Assembly (NCBI GenBank): GCA_035517495.1
Contig: DATIYT010000103.1
Span: 186,001-250,000 of the forward strand
DNA length: 64,000 bases
Origin: DASZHJ01 sp035517495
GTDB lineage: Bacteria; Pseudomonadota; Alphaproteobacteria; ATCC43930; CGMCC-115725
Reading direction: 5' to 3'
Each line of letters opens with the position of its first letter. Within the stretch, counting starts at the first letter, position 1. Positions 18,053 to 26,761 of this stretch are shown piece after piece. Position numbers and translations under genes: made by a program. A model generated the notes under the pieces. That model did no database searches and was not told the origin of the DNA. It was given only the letters and a program-made list of their open reading frames with translations.

Positions 18053-18117
18053 GGGGCAACCTCTCGCAGGAAGATGTCTCTGCGTTATAGGCACCGCCGA
18101 CGCGCTACGTCCCCATG

Positions 18118-19008
18118 TTACTTCGGCCCTCGCCCTAGCTCCCGGCGTATCTCGGCCGCAGTTGCGAGCGTGCCGCCGACCTGCTCGATTGCTTGCCGCG
18201 CGCGCTCAACCCAGTCGAGATTGCCGTGCTCGCTGCCGTGCGGAGCGTCTTCGAGCCCGACGCGCACATGCCCACCCGCTGCAATCGCGTCGGGGATCAA
18301 CGGCAGGATATCGACGCCGAGCCCGCCGATCATCCACGGCGCGAGTGGTGCTTCGCGCTCAAGCAGTCTAACGAGACCAGGCAGTGCCCATGACTGCGGC
18401 GGAAAACCGAAGGTGAAGAGGTCGGAGAACATGAGTCGGTAGATCGGTTGCGGAGTGTCCGCATAGCGACGGTGAAGCGCGGCGCCGAGACGCACGAAAC
18501 CAGGTTCATAGCATGCATAGGCCGGGTGAAGGCGGTGGCGCTCCGCGAGCACAAGTCCGTGCCGCACGTGGCTTTCCGGGTTAAGGTAAACAAATCCTTC
18601 CCGATCTGCCGAAATGCCGGCGCTGAGCGTCAGGTTAACAGAACCTGGATCGACCACCGCCCACTCGATGAGCCCGCGCCGCGCGAGAGCTTCGACTGCC
18701 GCGAACCGCTCTAAGGGTGTGCCGGCGCCCGGCCTATCCGCGGAGCCTGCAAACGGTATCGTCGGGTACACCACCGCGTCGACCGCCGCGCGGATGCCTT
18801 CGATGATCGCGGCATAGAGGTCGGGATCGTCTCTCTGGCGGCCGCTCGCCGCATCATAGGCGTGAACGTGAATGATCGCCGCTCCTGCGCGCGCGCAGGC
18901 GATCCCTTCCGCGACGATCTCCTCGACAGTGATCGGTATGCGCGGTTGTATCGCCCGCGTCCAGGGGCCGTTGAGCGCCACTTCAAGCCATACTTTTTGT
19001 TCCGTCAT
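18118..19008 (-). CDS. DUF849 / beta-keto acid cleavage enzyme (BKACE)
   Basis: A 296-residue TIM-barrel enzyme of the BKACE family, which condenses a beta-keto acid with acetyl-CoA to give acetoacetate and a new CoA ester (the founding member is Kce of lysine fermentation). The zinc-binding HVH motif is visible in IIHVHAYD near residue 46. The catalytic Glu-Asp appears in VRVGLEDAPHG near residue 252. The N-terminal ALNGPWTRAIQP with the following ITVEEI is typical. The gene stands alone with no adjacent pathway partners, so its keto-acid substrate cannot be inferred. Confidence 0.85.
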   Translation of the reverse strand: MTEQKVWLEVALNGPWTRAIQPRIPITVEEIVAEGIACARAGAAIIHVHAYDAASGRQRDDPDLYAAIIEGIRAAVDAVVYPTIPFAGSADRPGAGTPLERFAAVEALARRGLIEWAVVDPGSVNLTLSAGISADREGFVYLNPESHVRHGLVLAERHRLHPAYACYEPGFVRLGAALHRRYADTPQPIYRLMFSDLFTFGFPPQSWALPGLVRLLEREAPLAPWMIGGLGVDILPLIPDAIAAGGHVRVGLEDAPHGSEHGNLDWVERARQAIEQVGGTLATAAEIRRELGRGPK

Positions 19009-19118
19009 CGGTCTCCCCGGGATTCACGTGAAGGTAAGCAATAACGCGCTAGCCTCGACAGTTCGGCTACGCCTGCGTGTCGGGCTGCGGACGCGCCGAA
19101 CCTGGGATTGATCGAGGC

Positions 19119-20132
19119 ATGCGACGCATCCTCACCATCGACGGTGGCGGCATCAAGGGCGTATTTCCCGCCGCCTTTCTGACGACGCTGGAGCAGCGGC
19201 TCGCTTGCCCGGTCGCGGATTATTTCGATTTGATCGCCGGCACGTCCACCGGCGGAATCATCGCGATCGGCCTTGGTCTCGGACTCGGCGCCGAAGAGGT
19301 ACTGGCGCTCTACAAGGATCATGGCGAGCGTATCTTTCCGCGGCGGCGCCTGCTGCGGCTGCTGAGCCTGGTTCGGGCGAAATACGATTACCAACCGCTG
19401 CGCGAGGCCTTGGTGACGGCTTTCGGCGACCGGCGACTGGGTGAAAGCCGCAATCGATTGTTGATCCCCTCGCTCAATCTCGCCGCGGAGCGAGTCCACA
19501 TCTACAAGACCTCGCATCATGCGAAGCTCGTGCACGACTACAAACTGCCGGCGGTCGAAGTCGCGCTCGCCACGGTGGCGGCGCCCACCTACTTCCCGAT
19601 CCATCTTTCACCCGAGGGTCTGCCCTACATCGACGGCAGCCTTTGGGCGCGCAATCCCATGGCGCTTGCCATCGTCGAGGCGATCGGCGTGCTCGGTTGG
19701 GAGCGCGAACAAATCCAAGTGCTGAGTCTCGGCTGTACCTCCGAGCACCTGAACGTCTCCTGGGAAAAGCGCATTTCGCTCGGCGCCTCCTACTGGGGAA
19801 CGCGCATTGCCGACGTCTTCATGAAGGCGCAGTCCTCGTCGGCGATCGCGACCGCGCACGCGCTGGTCGGCGCTCGCAACGTCGTCCGCATCAGTCCCGA
19901 TACCGGCGGGCGTCATTTCGCGCTCGACGGCGTGCAAAACATTCCGGTCCTGGAGGCGCTGGGGCGCGCCGAGGCGGACCTGCGCTTCGATGATCTCCAT
20001 GCGATGTTCTTCCAAGACAAGTCCGCACCCTTCGGCCCCGCGCACCGTCTTGAGGATTGGGATGCAGCAGTCGCGGCCGCCACGGCGCGGCCCACCCCTC
20101 GCCCACCGCTCCGCTTGGTTGCCGCCGCCTGA
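19119..20132 (+). CDS. patatin-like phospholipase
   Basis: A 337-residue lipid acyl hydrolase with a Ser-Asp dyad. The oxyanion motif DGGGIKG is at residues 8–14, nucleophile Ser43 is in GTSTG, and catalytic Asp172 is in DGS. The start MRRILTIDGGG is the usual family N-terminus, so the longer frame from 19077 is rejected. No signal peptide is present, so it is cytosolic. The domain layout resembles the CapV type of bacterial patatins, but no CD-NTase lies beside it. It stands divergent from the DUF849 gene. Substrate not known. Confidence 0.88.
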   Translation: MRRILTIDGGGIKGVFPAAFLTTLEQRLACPVADYFDLIAGTSTGGIIAIGLGLGLGAEEVLALYKDHGERIFPRRRLLRLLSLVRAKYDYQPLREALVTAFGDRRLGESRNRLLIPSLNLAAERVHIYKTSHHAKLVHDYKLPAVEVALATVAAPTYFPIHLSPEGLPYIDGSLWARNPMALAIVEAIGVLGWEREQIQVLSLGCTSEHLNVSWEKRISLGASYWGTRIADVFMKAQSSSAIATAHALVGARNVVRISPDTGGRHFALDGVQNIPVLEALGRAEADLRFDDLHAMFFQDKSAPFGPAHRLEDWDAAVAAATARPTPRPPLRLVAAA

Positions 20133-20151
20133 AGGTCCGCCTGCTAAATCC

Positions 20152-20180
20152 TTGACACTTTTGGCCGTGCCGGCAAAGTC
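20152..20180 (+). promoter_or_regulatory. putative promoter of the peptide-binding protein gene
   Basis: A perfect -35 box TTGACA (20152–20157) lies about 85 bases before the start of the binding-protein gene. The -10 at 17 bases spacing (AAAGTC) is weak. The call rests on the -35 and on its position in a 110-base gap. Confidence 0.4.
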
Positions 20181-20242
20181 TCTGCCTCGCTCTTCTGGCG
20201 CCAAACGCGCCACAATCAGAGAAAACAAGGGGAGAGAAAGCG

Positions 20243-21829
20243 ATGACACGTTGGGTGCTGGCGGCGGCCCTTGGGGTGGCCGCGCTCTGGAGCTTCGCGA
20301 ATTCGGTATCCGCGGCGACGTTTCGGTGGGCCAATGACGCCGATTCCAATTCGATGGATCCCTATGCGCGGCAGGAAACTTTTCTGCTCTCCTTCGACAG
20401 CAACATCTATGAGCCGCTGGTGCGGCGGGACAAAGATCTGAAGCTCGAGCCGGCGCTCGCGCTCTCGTGGTCGCAGACCGAGCAGACGGTGTGGCGATTC
20501 AAGCTGCGCCAGGGCGTCAAGTTCCAGGACGGCACGCCCTTCAGCGCCGATGACGTGCTGTTTTCCTTCGAGCGCGTGCGGGACACCGGCTCCAACCTGA
20601 AGAGCGTCGTGGCGACGGTGAAGGAAGTGCGCAAAGTCGACGATTTTACCATCGACTTCGTCACCAACGGCCCCGATCCCATTCTGCCCGACGAGTTCAC
20701 GGTCTGGGGCATGATGAGCAAATCGTGGTGCGAGAAGAACAACGCCGCGCGCCCAGCGGATCTCACAAAGAACGAGGAGAGCTACGCCACCAATCACGCC
20801 AACGGCACCGGCCCATTCATCCTGAAGGCGCGCGAGCCCGACGTGAAGACCGAGCTCGTGAACAATCCGGACTGGTGGGATAAGCCGCTGCACAACCTGA
20901 CCGACGTGATTTTCGAACGGGTCGCCACTCCTTCCACCCGGGTTGCGGCGCTGCTCTCGGGCGATCTCGACATGATCTACACGGTGCCGCCACAGGACAC
21001 CGACCGCATCGCCAATGCCAAGGGCTTCCGCATCATCCAGGGGCCGGAGCTGCGCACCATTTACCTGGGCTTCGACCAATCGCGGCCGGAGCTGACGGAG
21101 TCCAATGTAAAGGGCAAGAATCCCTTCAAGGACCAGCGCGTGCGCCAAGCCTTCTATCAGGCGATCGACGAGGACGCGATCAAGACCAAGGTGATGCGTG
21201 GATATGCGACGCCGACCGCGCTCATGGTGGGCGCGGGGATCAGCGGCTTCAGCGAGGAGCTGAACAAACGGTTCCCCTACGATCCCGAGGCCGCGAAGAA
21301 ATTGCTGGCGGATGCGGGATATCCCAACGGATTCGAGGTCGGCCTCGATTGTCCGAACGACCGCTATATCAATGACGAGCAGATCTGCAACGCGGTCATC
21401 GCGATGCTGGCGCGGGTCGGCGTAACCGTGAAGCCGATCATCCAACCGCGCATCAAATTCTTCGCCAAGGTGCTGGCGCCCAGCTTCAACACCAGCTTTT
21501 ACCTCCTCGGCTGGACGCCCGCCACCTACGATGCGCACAACATGCTGATCAACCTGGTGCACAGTCGGGACGCCAAGACGCACGCCGGAGACAACAATCT
21601 GGGCGGATACTCGAACCCGGCGATAGACCAGCTCATCGAGCAGATCCAAGTCGAGACCGACGCCAAGAGGCGGCTCGAGGAAATGCATTCGGCGCTCAAG
21701 ATGGTGAAAGACGATTTCGCCTACATCCCGCTGCATCAGCAGGTGCTGGTCTGGGCCGCCAAGTCCAACATTGAGCTGGTGCAACCCGCCGACGACTATT
21801 TCCCGCTGCGCTACGTCAACGTGAAATAG
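20243..21829 (+). CDS. ABC transporter peptide-binding protein (SBP family 5)
   Basis: A periplasmic dipeptide/oligopeptide-binding protein of 528 residues (DppA/OppA type). The signal peptide (AAALGVAALWSFANSVSA-A) is clear. The family hallmarks YEPLVRRDKDLKLEPALALS and WRFKLRQGVKFQDGTPFSADDV are present, with the lobe-closing RQAFYQAID. A GGGAGAG ribosome-binding site precedes the ATG. No permease or ATPase gene adjoins it, so it is an orphan binding protein or uses another transporter's membrane parts. It ends 4 bases before the convergent Rieske gene. Confidence 0.9.
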   Translation: MTRWVLAAALGVAALWSFANSVSAATFRWANDADSNSMDPYARQETFLLSFDSNIYEPLVRRDKDLKLEPALALSWSQTEQTVWRFKLRQGVKFQDGTPFSADDVLFSFERVRDTGSNLKSVVATVKEVRKVDDFTIDFVTNGPDPILPDEFTVWGMMSKSWCEKNNAARPADLTKNEESYATNHANGTGPFILKAREPDVKTELVNNPDWWDKPLHNLTDVIFERVATPSTRVAALLSGDLDMIYTVPPQDTDRIANAKGFRIIQGPELRTIYLGFDQSRPELTESNVKGKNPFKDQRVRQAFYQAIDEDAIKTKVMRGYATPTALMVGAGISGFSEELNKRFPYDPEAAKKLLADAGYPNGFEVGLDCPNDRYINDEQICNAVIAMLARVGVTVKPIIQPRIKFFAKVLAPSFNTSFYLLGWTPATYDAHNMLINLVHSRDAKTHAGDNNLGGYSNPAIDQLIEQIQVETDAKRRLEEMHSALKMVKDDFAYIPLHQQVLVWAAKSNIELVQPADDYFPLRYVNVK

Positions 21830-21833
21830 CGGG

Positions 21834-22916
21834 CTAGATCGGGTGCGCCTTGCGCCCGCCGCGTTCGATCGAGGCCGGGGTCGACTCCGTCACGATCAGG
21901 CGCTGCGCCAGCGCAAGGCAGCGCTTGGCGAGCTCGGCGGCGCCACCAGCAAGTTGCGCCGAGTGCCGCACGATCTCGACGTTGCGCTCCATGTCCTCGT
22001 GACTCCAGCCACGAGAATGCGCGACATAGGGAAATTGCGGGAATAGGAATCCAAGCTCGGCAAAGAATCCCAGCATCTGTCCCGCGACCGCTTGTATGTT
22101 GTCCTGGCCGCCGACGATGATGAAACCCGCGACCTTGTTGCGTATCAGTACCTGGTTCCGCGTGGTGATCGCGTTTTGAACGCAGTTGAGGCGCTCGGCC
22201 ATCTTGAAATAGAGCGATGAGGCGGCACCCCACCGGATCGGCGTCGCGACGATGACCGCGTCGGCCCAATGCACGAGGGCCTCATAGACACGGTCCAGCT
22301 GATCTTCGGCGTCCATCTGGGTGATGGAGCACGGCCAGGTGCAGGCGAGCGCGGCCTTGGAGTAGTAGCCCTCGCAGGCTCGGAACTTGAGCTCGTTGAG
22401 CCGGATGAGCTGGGTGTCGGCGCCGGCGGTGCGCGCGGCCTCGAGCGCATGGTCGAGCAGATGATCGGAACCTGAAAAGCGCGGATGCTCGCCATCCATT
22501 GCGGTCGTTGAAATTCCGGCAAGACGCAGCGGTCCTGGCGCTCGCGGCTCCTTGCGCGCGAGCGGATGCGGCGAATGCGGCAGTCGGTTGCGCTTGCTGG
22601 CTCCGGCGAGATCGACCAGGACACGCCCGGCCTCGACCTTGACCGGATACGAGGGAACCCGATCCTCCTCGAAGCCTGGCTCGCCCTTGCCTGTGAATCG
22701 CTCGAATTTCCAGTGGTGCCACGGACAGACCACATAGTCGCCGTCGAGATGGCCCTCGCTCAGCGGGCCGCCCGCGTGGTTGCAGCCGTTTGAGATCGCG
22801 CCGAACTTGCCGGCATTCCAGGAAAGCGCGATCGGCGTATGACGCGCCATCACGCGACGTAGCGGCGCTCCCGCAAGCTCTTCCACCGCGCCCAGATCGA
22901 CCCAATCCTCGGCCAT
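21834..22916 (-). CDS. Rieske – NAD(P)H:FMN reductase-like fusion
   Basis: A 360-residue two-domain redox protein. Residues about 1–105 are a Rieske [2Fe-2S] domain with CNH and CPWH motifs (C-x-H…C-x2-H). From about residue 125 to 350 there is a flavodoxin-fold NADPH-dependent FMN reductase domain, with TPIRWGAASSLYFKMAERL at the flavin site. A Cys cluster (CEGYYSKAALACTWPC) sits where iron-sulfur flavoproteins place their cluster ligands, but the spacing is unusual. The start at MAEDWV is chosen because upstream residues look non-coding. It follows the GST gene on the same strand. The electron partner is unknown. Confidence 0.82.
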   Translation of the reverse strand: MAEDWVDLGAVEELAGAPLRRVMARHTPIALSWNAGKFGAISNGCNHAGGPLSEGHLDGDYVVCPWHHWKFERFTGKGEPGFEEDRVPSYPVKVEAGRVLVDLAGASKRNRLPHSPHPLARKEPRAPGPLRLAGISTTAMDGEHPRFSGSDHLLDHALEAARTAGADTQLIRLNELKFRACEGYYSKAALACTWPCSITQMDAEDQLDRVYEALVHWADAVIVATPIRWGAASSLYFKMAERLNCVQNAITTRNQVLIRNKVAGFIIVGGQDNIQAVAGQMLGFFAELGFLFPQFPYVAHSRGWSHEDMERNVEIVRHSAQLAGGAAELAKRCLALAQRLIVTESTPASIERGGRKAHPI

Positions 22917-22972
22917 GCGTCTATTCGAACCACTTGTCGGAGATGCGCTCGTACTCCCGCGTTTCGATGCGA

Positions 22973-23626
22973 TCAGAACTCCGCGCTTTCGATCACCATG
23001 GGCTCGTTGCGGGCGGCGGTCAGCCACTCCTGCAGCGCAGGCATCGACCAAACCGCATCGCTGTAAGCCTGGAGCTCGGGGTTGAGCTCGACCTTATAGG
23101 TGCGAAAGCGGCTCACCACCGGCGCATACATCGCGTCGGCAACCGTGAAGTGCCCAAACAAGAAATCTCCGCCCTTGCCGAAGCGCTCGCGGCAGTCATG
23201 CCAAATCGCGGCGATGCGGTTGATTTCCGACTGCACGTCCGGGGTGGCCGCGCGATTAGGGAAGCTCGATCGCATGTTCATGGGGAAATGCGTGCGCAGC
23301 GCGCGGAAGCCCGAGTGCATCTCGGCGCTGACCGCACGCGCGACGGCGCGCGCATTGGTGTCCTTGGGCCAAAGGTTTGCATTCGGGAACAACTCGGCCA
23401 GGTATTCGCCAACTGCGAGCGACTCCCAGACCACGAGGGTTCCATGCCTAAGCGCCGGCACGGTGCCCGAAGGTGAATGACGCAGGACCTCGGCGCGGGT
23501 GGTGGGCTGGCTCAGGGGAATCAACATCTCTTCAAAGGGGGCGCCGGTCGCCTTCATGGCAAGCCATCCCCGCAGCGACCAGGACGAGTAATTCTTGTTG
23601 CCGATATAGAGCGTGAATGCCGCCAT
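22973..23626 (-). CDS. glutathione S-transferase family protein
   Basis: A cytosolic GST of 217 residues. The N-terminal thioredoxin-like domain carries YIGNKNYSSWSLRGWLAMKA, where the Ser residues are candidates for thiolate activation, then the cis-Pro region (GTVPAL) and the glutathione-binding WESLAVGEYLAE (ES motif). The C-terminal helical domain includes FLFGHFTVADAMYAPVV with the N-capping motif. The start MAAFTLYIG is preferred over the longer frame to 23722. It lies 56 bases before the Rieske–flavoprotein gene and probably shares its transcript. The conjugated substrate is unknown. Confidence 0.9.
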   Translation of the reverse strand: MAAFTLYIGNKNYSSWSLRGWLAMKATGAPFEEMLIPLSQPTTRAEVLRHSPSGTVPALRHGTLVVWESLAVGEYLAELFPNANLWPKDTNARAVARAVSAEMHSGFRALRTHFPMNMRSSFPNRAATPDVQSEINRIAAIWHDCRERFGKGGDFLFGHFTVADAMYAPVVSRFRTYKVELNPELQAYSDAVWSMPALQEWLTAARNEPMVIESAEF

Positions 23627-23781
23627 AATGCCCCCGAGCAGCCTGTGACAGTTCCACCCACTTTGGCGGGATTGCGCGCCACCCGCAACCAAGACCGCGG
23701 TGACCTTGCTATGCCTTTGCAACGCGAGACAAAACCCCGCATTCTCCCGACCCTGATACCGGCCCTTCGAGGAGTTTCCCC

Positions 23782-25167
23782 TTGCCCTTCGCCTTGATCG
23801 ACGCGGCCGCCGCTCCGGCGGTTCCCTTGACCCTCGTCACCCCCGAGACGGTTGCCAGCACGTTGAGCACCTTGCCCGAAGCTCAGCGCCAGTGGGCGGG
23901 CGCCAACGGCTTTCGCGCCGAGGCGGGGAGCCTCATGGTGCTGCCGGGTTCGACAGGGGCGATTGCAGGGGTACTGGTGGGCTGGAACCCCTCCGAGCCG
24001 ATCTGGGCGGTGGGTGGGCTCTCGGAGGCGCTGCCCGCTGGGTCATACGCGCTTGCGACGGCGCTCCCACGTGATCCCGCGAGCCGCGTGGCGCTGGGAT
24101 GGGCGATGGGGGCCTATGCCTTTGCCCGCTACAAGCGCCGCTCCCGCGCCTCCGCGGAGTTGGTTTGGCCCGCTGAAACCGATCGCGCCGAGGTTGAAAG
24201 ACTGGCGCGCGGGATTTGCCTTGCGCGCGATCTCATCAATACCCCGGCCGAGGAGATGGGCCCGGCGGAGCTGGCGGGTGCTGCTGAAACAATCGCGCGC
24301 GAGCGCGGTGCAAGCTGCAAGGTGCTGGTGGGGGACGCGCTGTTGCAGAACAACTACCCGATGATCCATGCGGTGGGGCGCGGCAGCGCCCGGGCCCCTC
24401 GGCTCATCGACCTGACCTGGGGCGATCCGGCCGCGCCCAAGGTGACCTTGGTAGGGAAGGGGGTCTGCTTCGACAGCGGCGGGCTCGACCTCAAGACCGC
24501 GCAGGGCATGCGCATGATGAAGAAGGACATGGGCGGTGCCGCCACCCTGCTCGGGCTCGCGAGCGTCATCATGGAGGCGGGGCTTCCCGTGCGCCTTCGG
24601 CTGCTGATCCCTGCCGTCGAGAATTTCGTCTCCGGAACCTCGTTTCGTCCGCTCGACGTGATTCGCACCCGCAAGGGTCTCACGGTCGAGGTTGGCAACA
24701 CGGATGCCGAGGGGCGCCTCATTCTCTGCGACGCGCTCGCCGAGGCAGACAGCGAGCAGCCGGCGCTGCTGATCGATGCCGCCACCTTGACCGGCGCCGC
24801 GCGCGTGGCGCTGGGCCCGGATCTGCCGGCGCTGTTCACCCATGACGACGGCCTCGCCGCAGCGCTCTTGGCCGCGGGCAGCGCGGAGAGCGATCCGTTC
24901 TGGCGCATGCCGCTCTGGAGACCTTATCGCAAGCTTCTCGAGAGCAAAGTCGCCGACCTCAACAATGTCTCCGAGAGTGGATTTGCCGGTGCGGTGGTGG
25001 CCGCGCTCTACCTCGCCGATTTCGTGGCCCCCACGACGCCCTGGGCGCATATCGACACCTACGCTTGGAACGCGGCGACCCGTCCGGGCCGCCCAGAGGG
25101 CGGCGAGGCGCTGGGATTGCGTGCGCTCTACGCGGCGATCAAGGCGAAATTCGCGCCTGTTCGATGA
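23782..25167 (+). CDS. leucyl aminopeptidase family protein (M17)
   Basis: A 461-residue dizinc aminopeptidase. Metal and catalytic motifs are present: VGKGVCFDSGGLDLK near residue 225 and NTDAEGRLILCDAL near residue 305. This is the shorter M17 group that lacks most of the usual N-terminal domain motifs. The start is probably TTG at 23782, behind GAGGAG; no in-frame ATG occurs for the first 50 residues. It releases N-terminal residues from peptides in the cytoplasm. It is followed 7 bases later by the NnrU-like gene. Confidence 0.88.
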   Translation: MPFALIDAAAAPAVPLTLVTPETVASTLSTLPEAQRQWAGANGFRAEAGSLMVLPGSTGAIAGVLVGWNPSEPIWAVGGLSEALPAGSYALATALPRDPASRVALGWAMGAYAFARYKRRSRASAELVWPAETDRAEVERLARGICLARDLINTPAEEMGPAELAGAAETIARERGASCKVLVGDALLQNNYPMIHAVGRGSARAPRLIDLTWGDPAAPKVTLVGKGVCFDSGGLDLKTAQGMRMMKKDMGGAATLLGLASVIMEAGLPVRLRLLIPAVENFVSGTSFRPLDVIRTRKGLTVEVGNTDAEGRLILCDALAEADSEQPALLIDAATLTGAARVALGPDLPALFTHDDGLAAALLAAGSAESDPFWRMPLWRPYRKLLESKVADLNNVSESGFAGAVVAALYLADFVAPTTPWAHIDTYAWNAATRPGRPEGGEALGLRALYAAIKAKFAPVR

Positions 25168-25174
25168 GGCGAGC

Positions 25175-25747
25175 GTGACGATCCTAATCCTCGGCCTCGT
25201 CGTTTTCCTGGGCGGCCATGCCTTCACGATGATGCGCGGCTCCCGCGCCGCGCTGGTCTCCAGGCTGGGCGAGCGGGCCTACAAGGGTCTTTACTCCCTG
25301 ATCGCGCTGCTCGGGCTGGTCTTGCTCGTCTATGGCTACGGACAATACCGATCGGGCGGAATGATCCCGGTTTGGAGTCCACCGGATTGGACTAAGCACA
25401 TCACGTTCGTGCTGATGCTATTCGCGCTCGTCCTCCTGCCCGCGGCCTACATCCCCTCGCACATCAAGGCTCGCGTGAAACATCCCATGATCACGGCGGT
25501 CAAGACCTGGGCCTTCGCCCATCTCCTGGTGCGCGGCGATCTGGGATCGATGCTGCTGTTCGGCGCCTTCCTGATCTGGGGCGTCACCGGGCGCATCTCA
25601 ATGAAGCAGCGCGGTGGGCCCGATCCAGTGGTTCCCGTCGGTTGGATCAACGACATCATTGTGGTCGCGATCGGGCTTGGGCTCTATGCGGGAGTGCTGC
25701 TGTGGTTCCATCCCTCGGTGATTGGTGTGCCGCTCGTACCTCGGTAG
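25175..25747 (+). CDS. NnrU-family membrane protein
   Basis: An integral membrane protein of 190 residues with about five hydrophobic helices. FLGGHAFTMMRGSRAALVSR at the N-terminus and HPMITAVKTWAFAHLLVRGD in the middle are characteristic of NnrU, a protein tied to nitrite/nitric oxide reduction in some rhizobia but widespread without denitrification. The GTG at 25175 is the only reasonable start, 7 bases after the aminopeptidase stop. No nir or nor genes are in the window, so a denitrification role is not supported here. Confidence 0.82.
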   Translation: MTILILGLVVFLGGHAFTMMRGSRAALVSRLGERAYKGLYSLIALLGLVLLVYGYGQYRSGGMIPVWSPPDWTKHITFVLMLFALVLLPAAYIPSHIKARVKHPMITAVKTWAFAHLLVRGDLGSMLLFGAFLIWGVTGRISMKQRGGPDPVVPVGWINDIIVVAIGLGLYAGVLLWFHPSVIGVPLVPR

Positions 25748-25831
25748 TGCGCACCTTGGTCTTTTGCCGGCTACGTTGACCGATTCACTGAGAGGCGGTG
25801 CGAATAAATTGACTCTGATAAGCGGCGCCGC

Positions 25832-26761
25832 TCAATACTGCCGCGTGTGGTCGACCACGTTGATGAGCGGCTTGCCGGCGGCGACTCGATTCAAGTTCTC
25901 GACGATCGAGAGCGCCGCCGTAGGCGCGTTGGTTGCAGCCGCCACATGCGGGGTCATGATGACCTGCGGATGGCGCCAGAACGGATGTGTCGGCGGCAGC
26001 GGCTCCTCCCGGAAGACGTCGAGCACGGCGGCCGAGAGATGACCTGAGTCGAGCGCCGCGATCAGGTCGTCTTCGACCAGATGCCGCCCGCGTCCCACGT
26101 TGATGATAGCGCCGCCCTTGGGCATTGCGGCAAAGAGTTGCGCGTTGAGCACGCCCTCGGTCTCCCGCGTTAGCGGCAGCAGGCAAATTAGAATCTCGCT
26201 GCGCCGAGCCAGCGCCAGCAGACCCTCGGGTCCGTGAAAACTTTCGATGCCGGGGAGGCGCTTCTCGCTACGGCTCCAGCCCGCGACCTGAAATCCCAGC
26301 ACTGCGAGCTTGCGCGCGGCATCGCCGCCGAGCTCGCCCAAGCCCAGCACGCCGACTCGGCGCTCGGCCGCATTGGGCTGTCGATGCTCGCGCCAGACTT
26401 GCTCCCGCTGTTGCACCCGATAAAGCGGCTCCCGGCGATGGAGGCGCAGCACCTGCGACAACACGTATTCGCTCATCGCCTCGGTCATATAGGAATCGAC
26501 AAGGCGCACGATCGGCACATGACGCGGCAAAGTGGGATCGAGGAAGAGGTGATCGACGCCGGCACCCAGAGAGCAAATCATCTTGAGATTGGGAAGGCCC
26601 GAGAGCATGCCCGGCTTCGGCCGCCACACCAGCGCCGCCTCGATCTCGCGCGGGTCACCTGTTTCAGGCCAGACGCGCATCTCGACGTGGGGCAGATGCT
26701 TCGACAGTTCCGTGCGCCACTGCGCCGAGGAGTCCATCGTTGAGTAGAACAAAATGGCCAT
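25832..26761 (-). CDS. D-2-hydroxyacid dehydrogenase (GhrA-like)
   Basis: A 309-residue NAD(P)-dependent reductase of glyoxylate, hydroxypyruvate or related 2-keto acids. The nucleotide-binding Gly motif GVLGLGELGG and the catalytic triad are visible: Arg in NVGRGRHL, Glu in FREEPLPPTHPFW, and His in TPHVAAAT. These features match the GhrA subgroup. ATG at 26761 is the natural start. The longer frame from GTG at 26782 is encoded by a dispersed repeat that ends just upstream, so this gene's translation-initiation region is repeat-derived. The YbjQ gene overlaps it out of frame. Confidence 0.88.
   Translation of the reverse strand: MAILFYSTMDSSAQWRTELSKHLPHVEMRVWPETGDPREIEAALVWRPKPGMLSGLPNLKMICSLGAGVDHLFLDPTLPRHVPIVRLVDSYMTEAMSEYVLSQVLRLHRREPLYRVQQREQVWREHRQPNAAERRVGVLGLGELGGDAARKLAVLGFQVAGWSRSEKRLPGIESFHGPEGLLALARRSEILICLLPLTRETEGVLNAQLFAAMPKGGAIINVGRGRHLVEDDLIAALDSGHLSAAVLDVFREEPLPPTHPFWRHPQVIMTPHVAAATNAPTAALSIVENLNRVAAGKPLINVVDHTRQY

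Noticed and set aside
19119..20132. Calling the patatin a CBASS effector with the nearby cyclase as its signal
   Set aside because: CBASS needs a CD-NTase; the CHASE2 protein is a membrane class III cyclase ending at 17632, with two unrelated genes between.
25820..25834. AGCGGCGCCGCT palindrome at the NnrU / dehydrogenase boundary as a terminator
   Set aside because: It is short, has no loop or T-run and overlaps the dehydrogenase stop codon.
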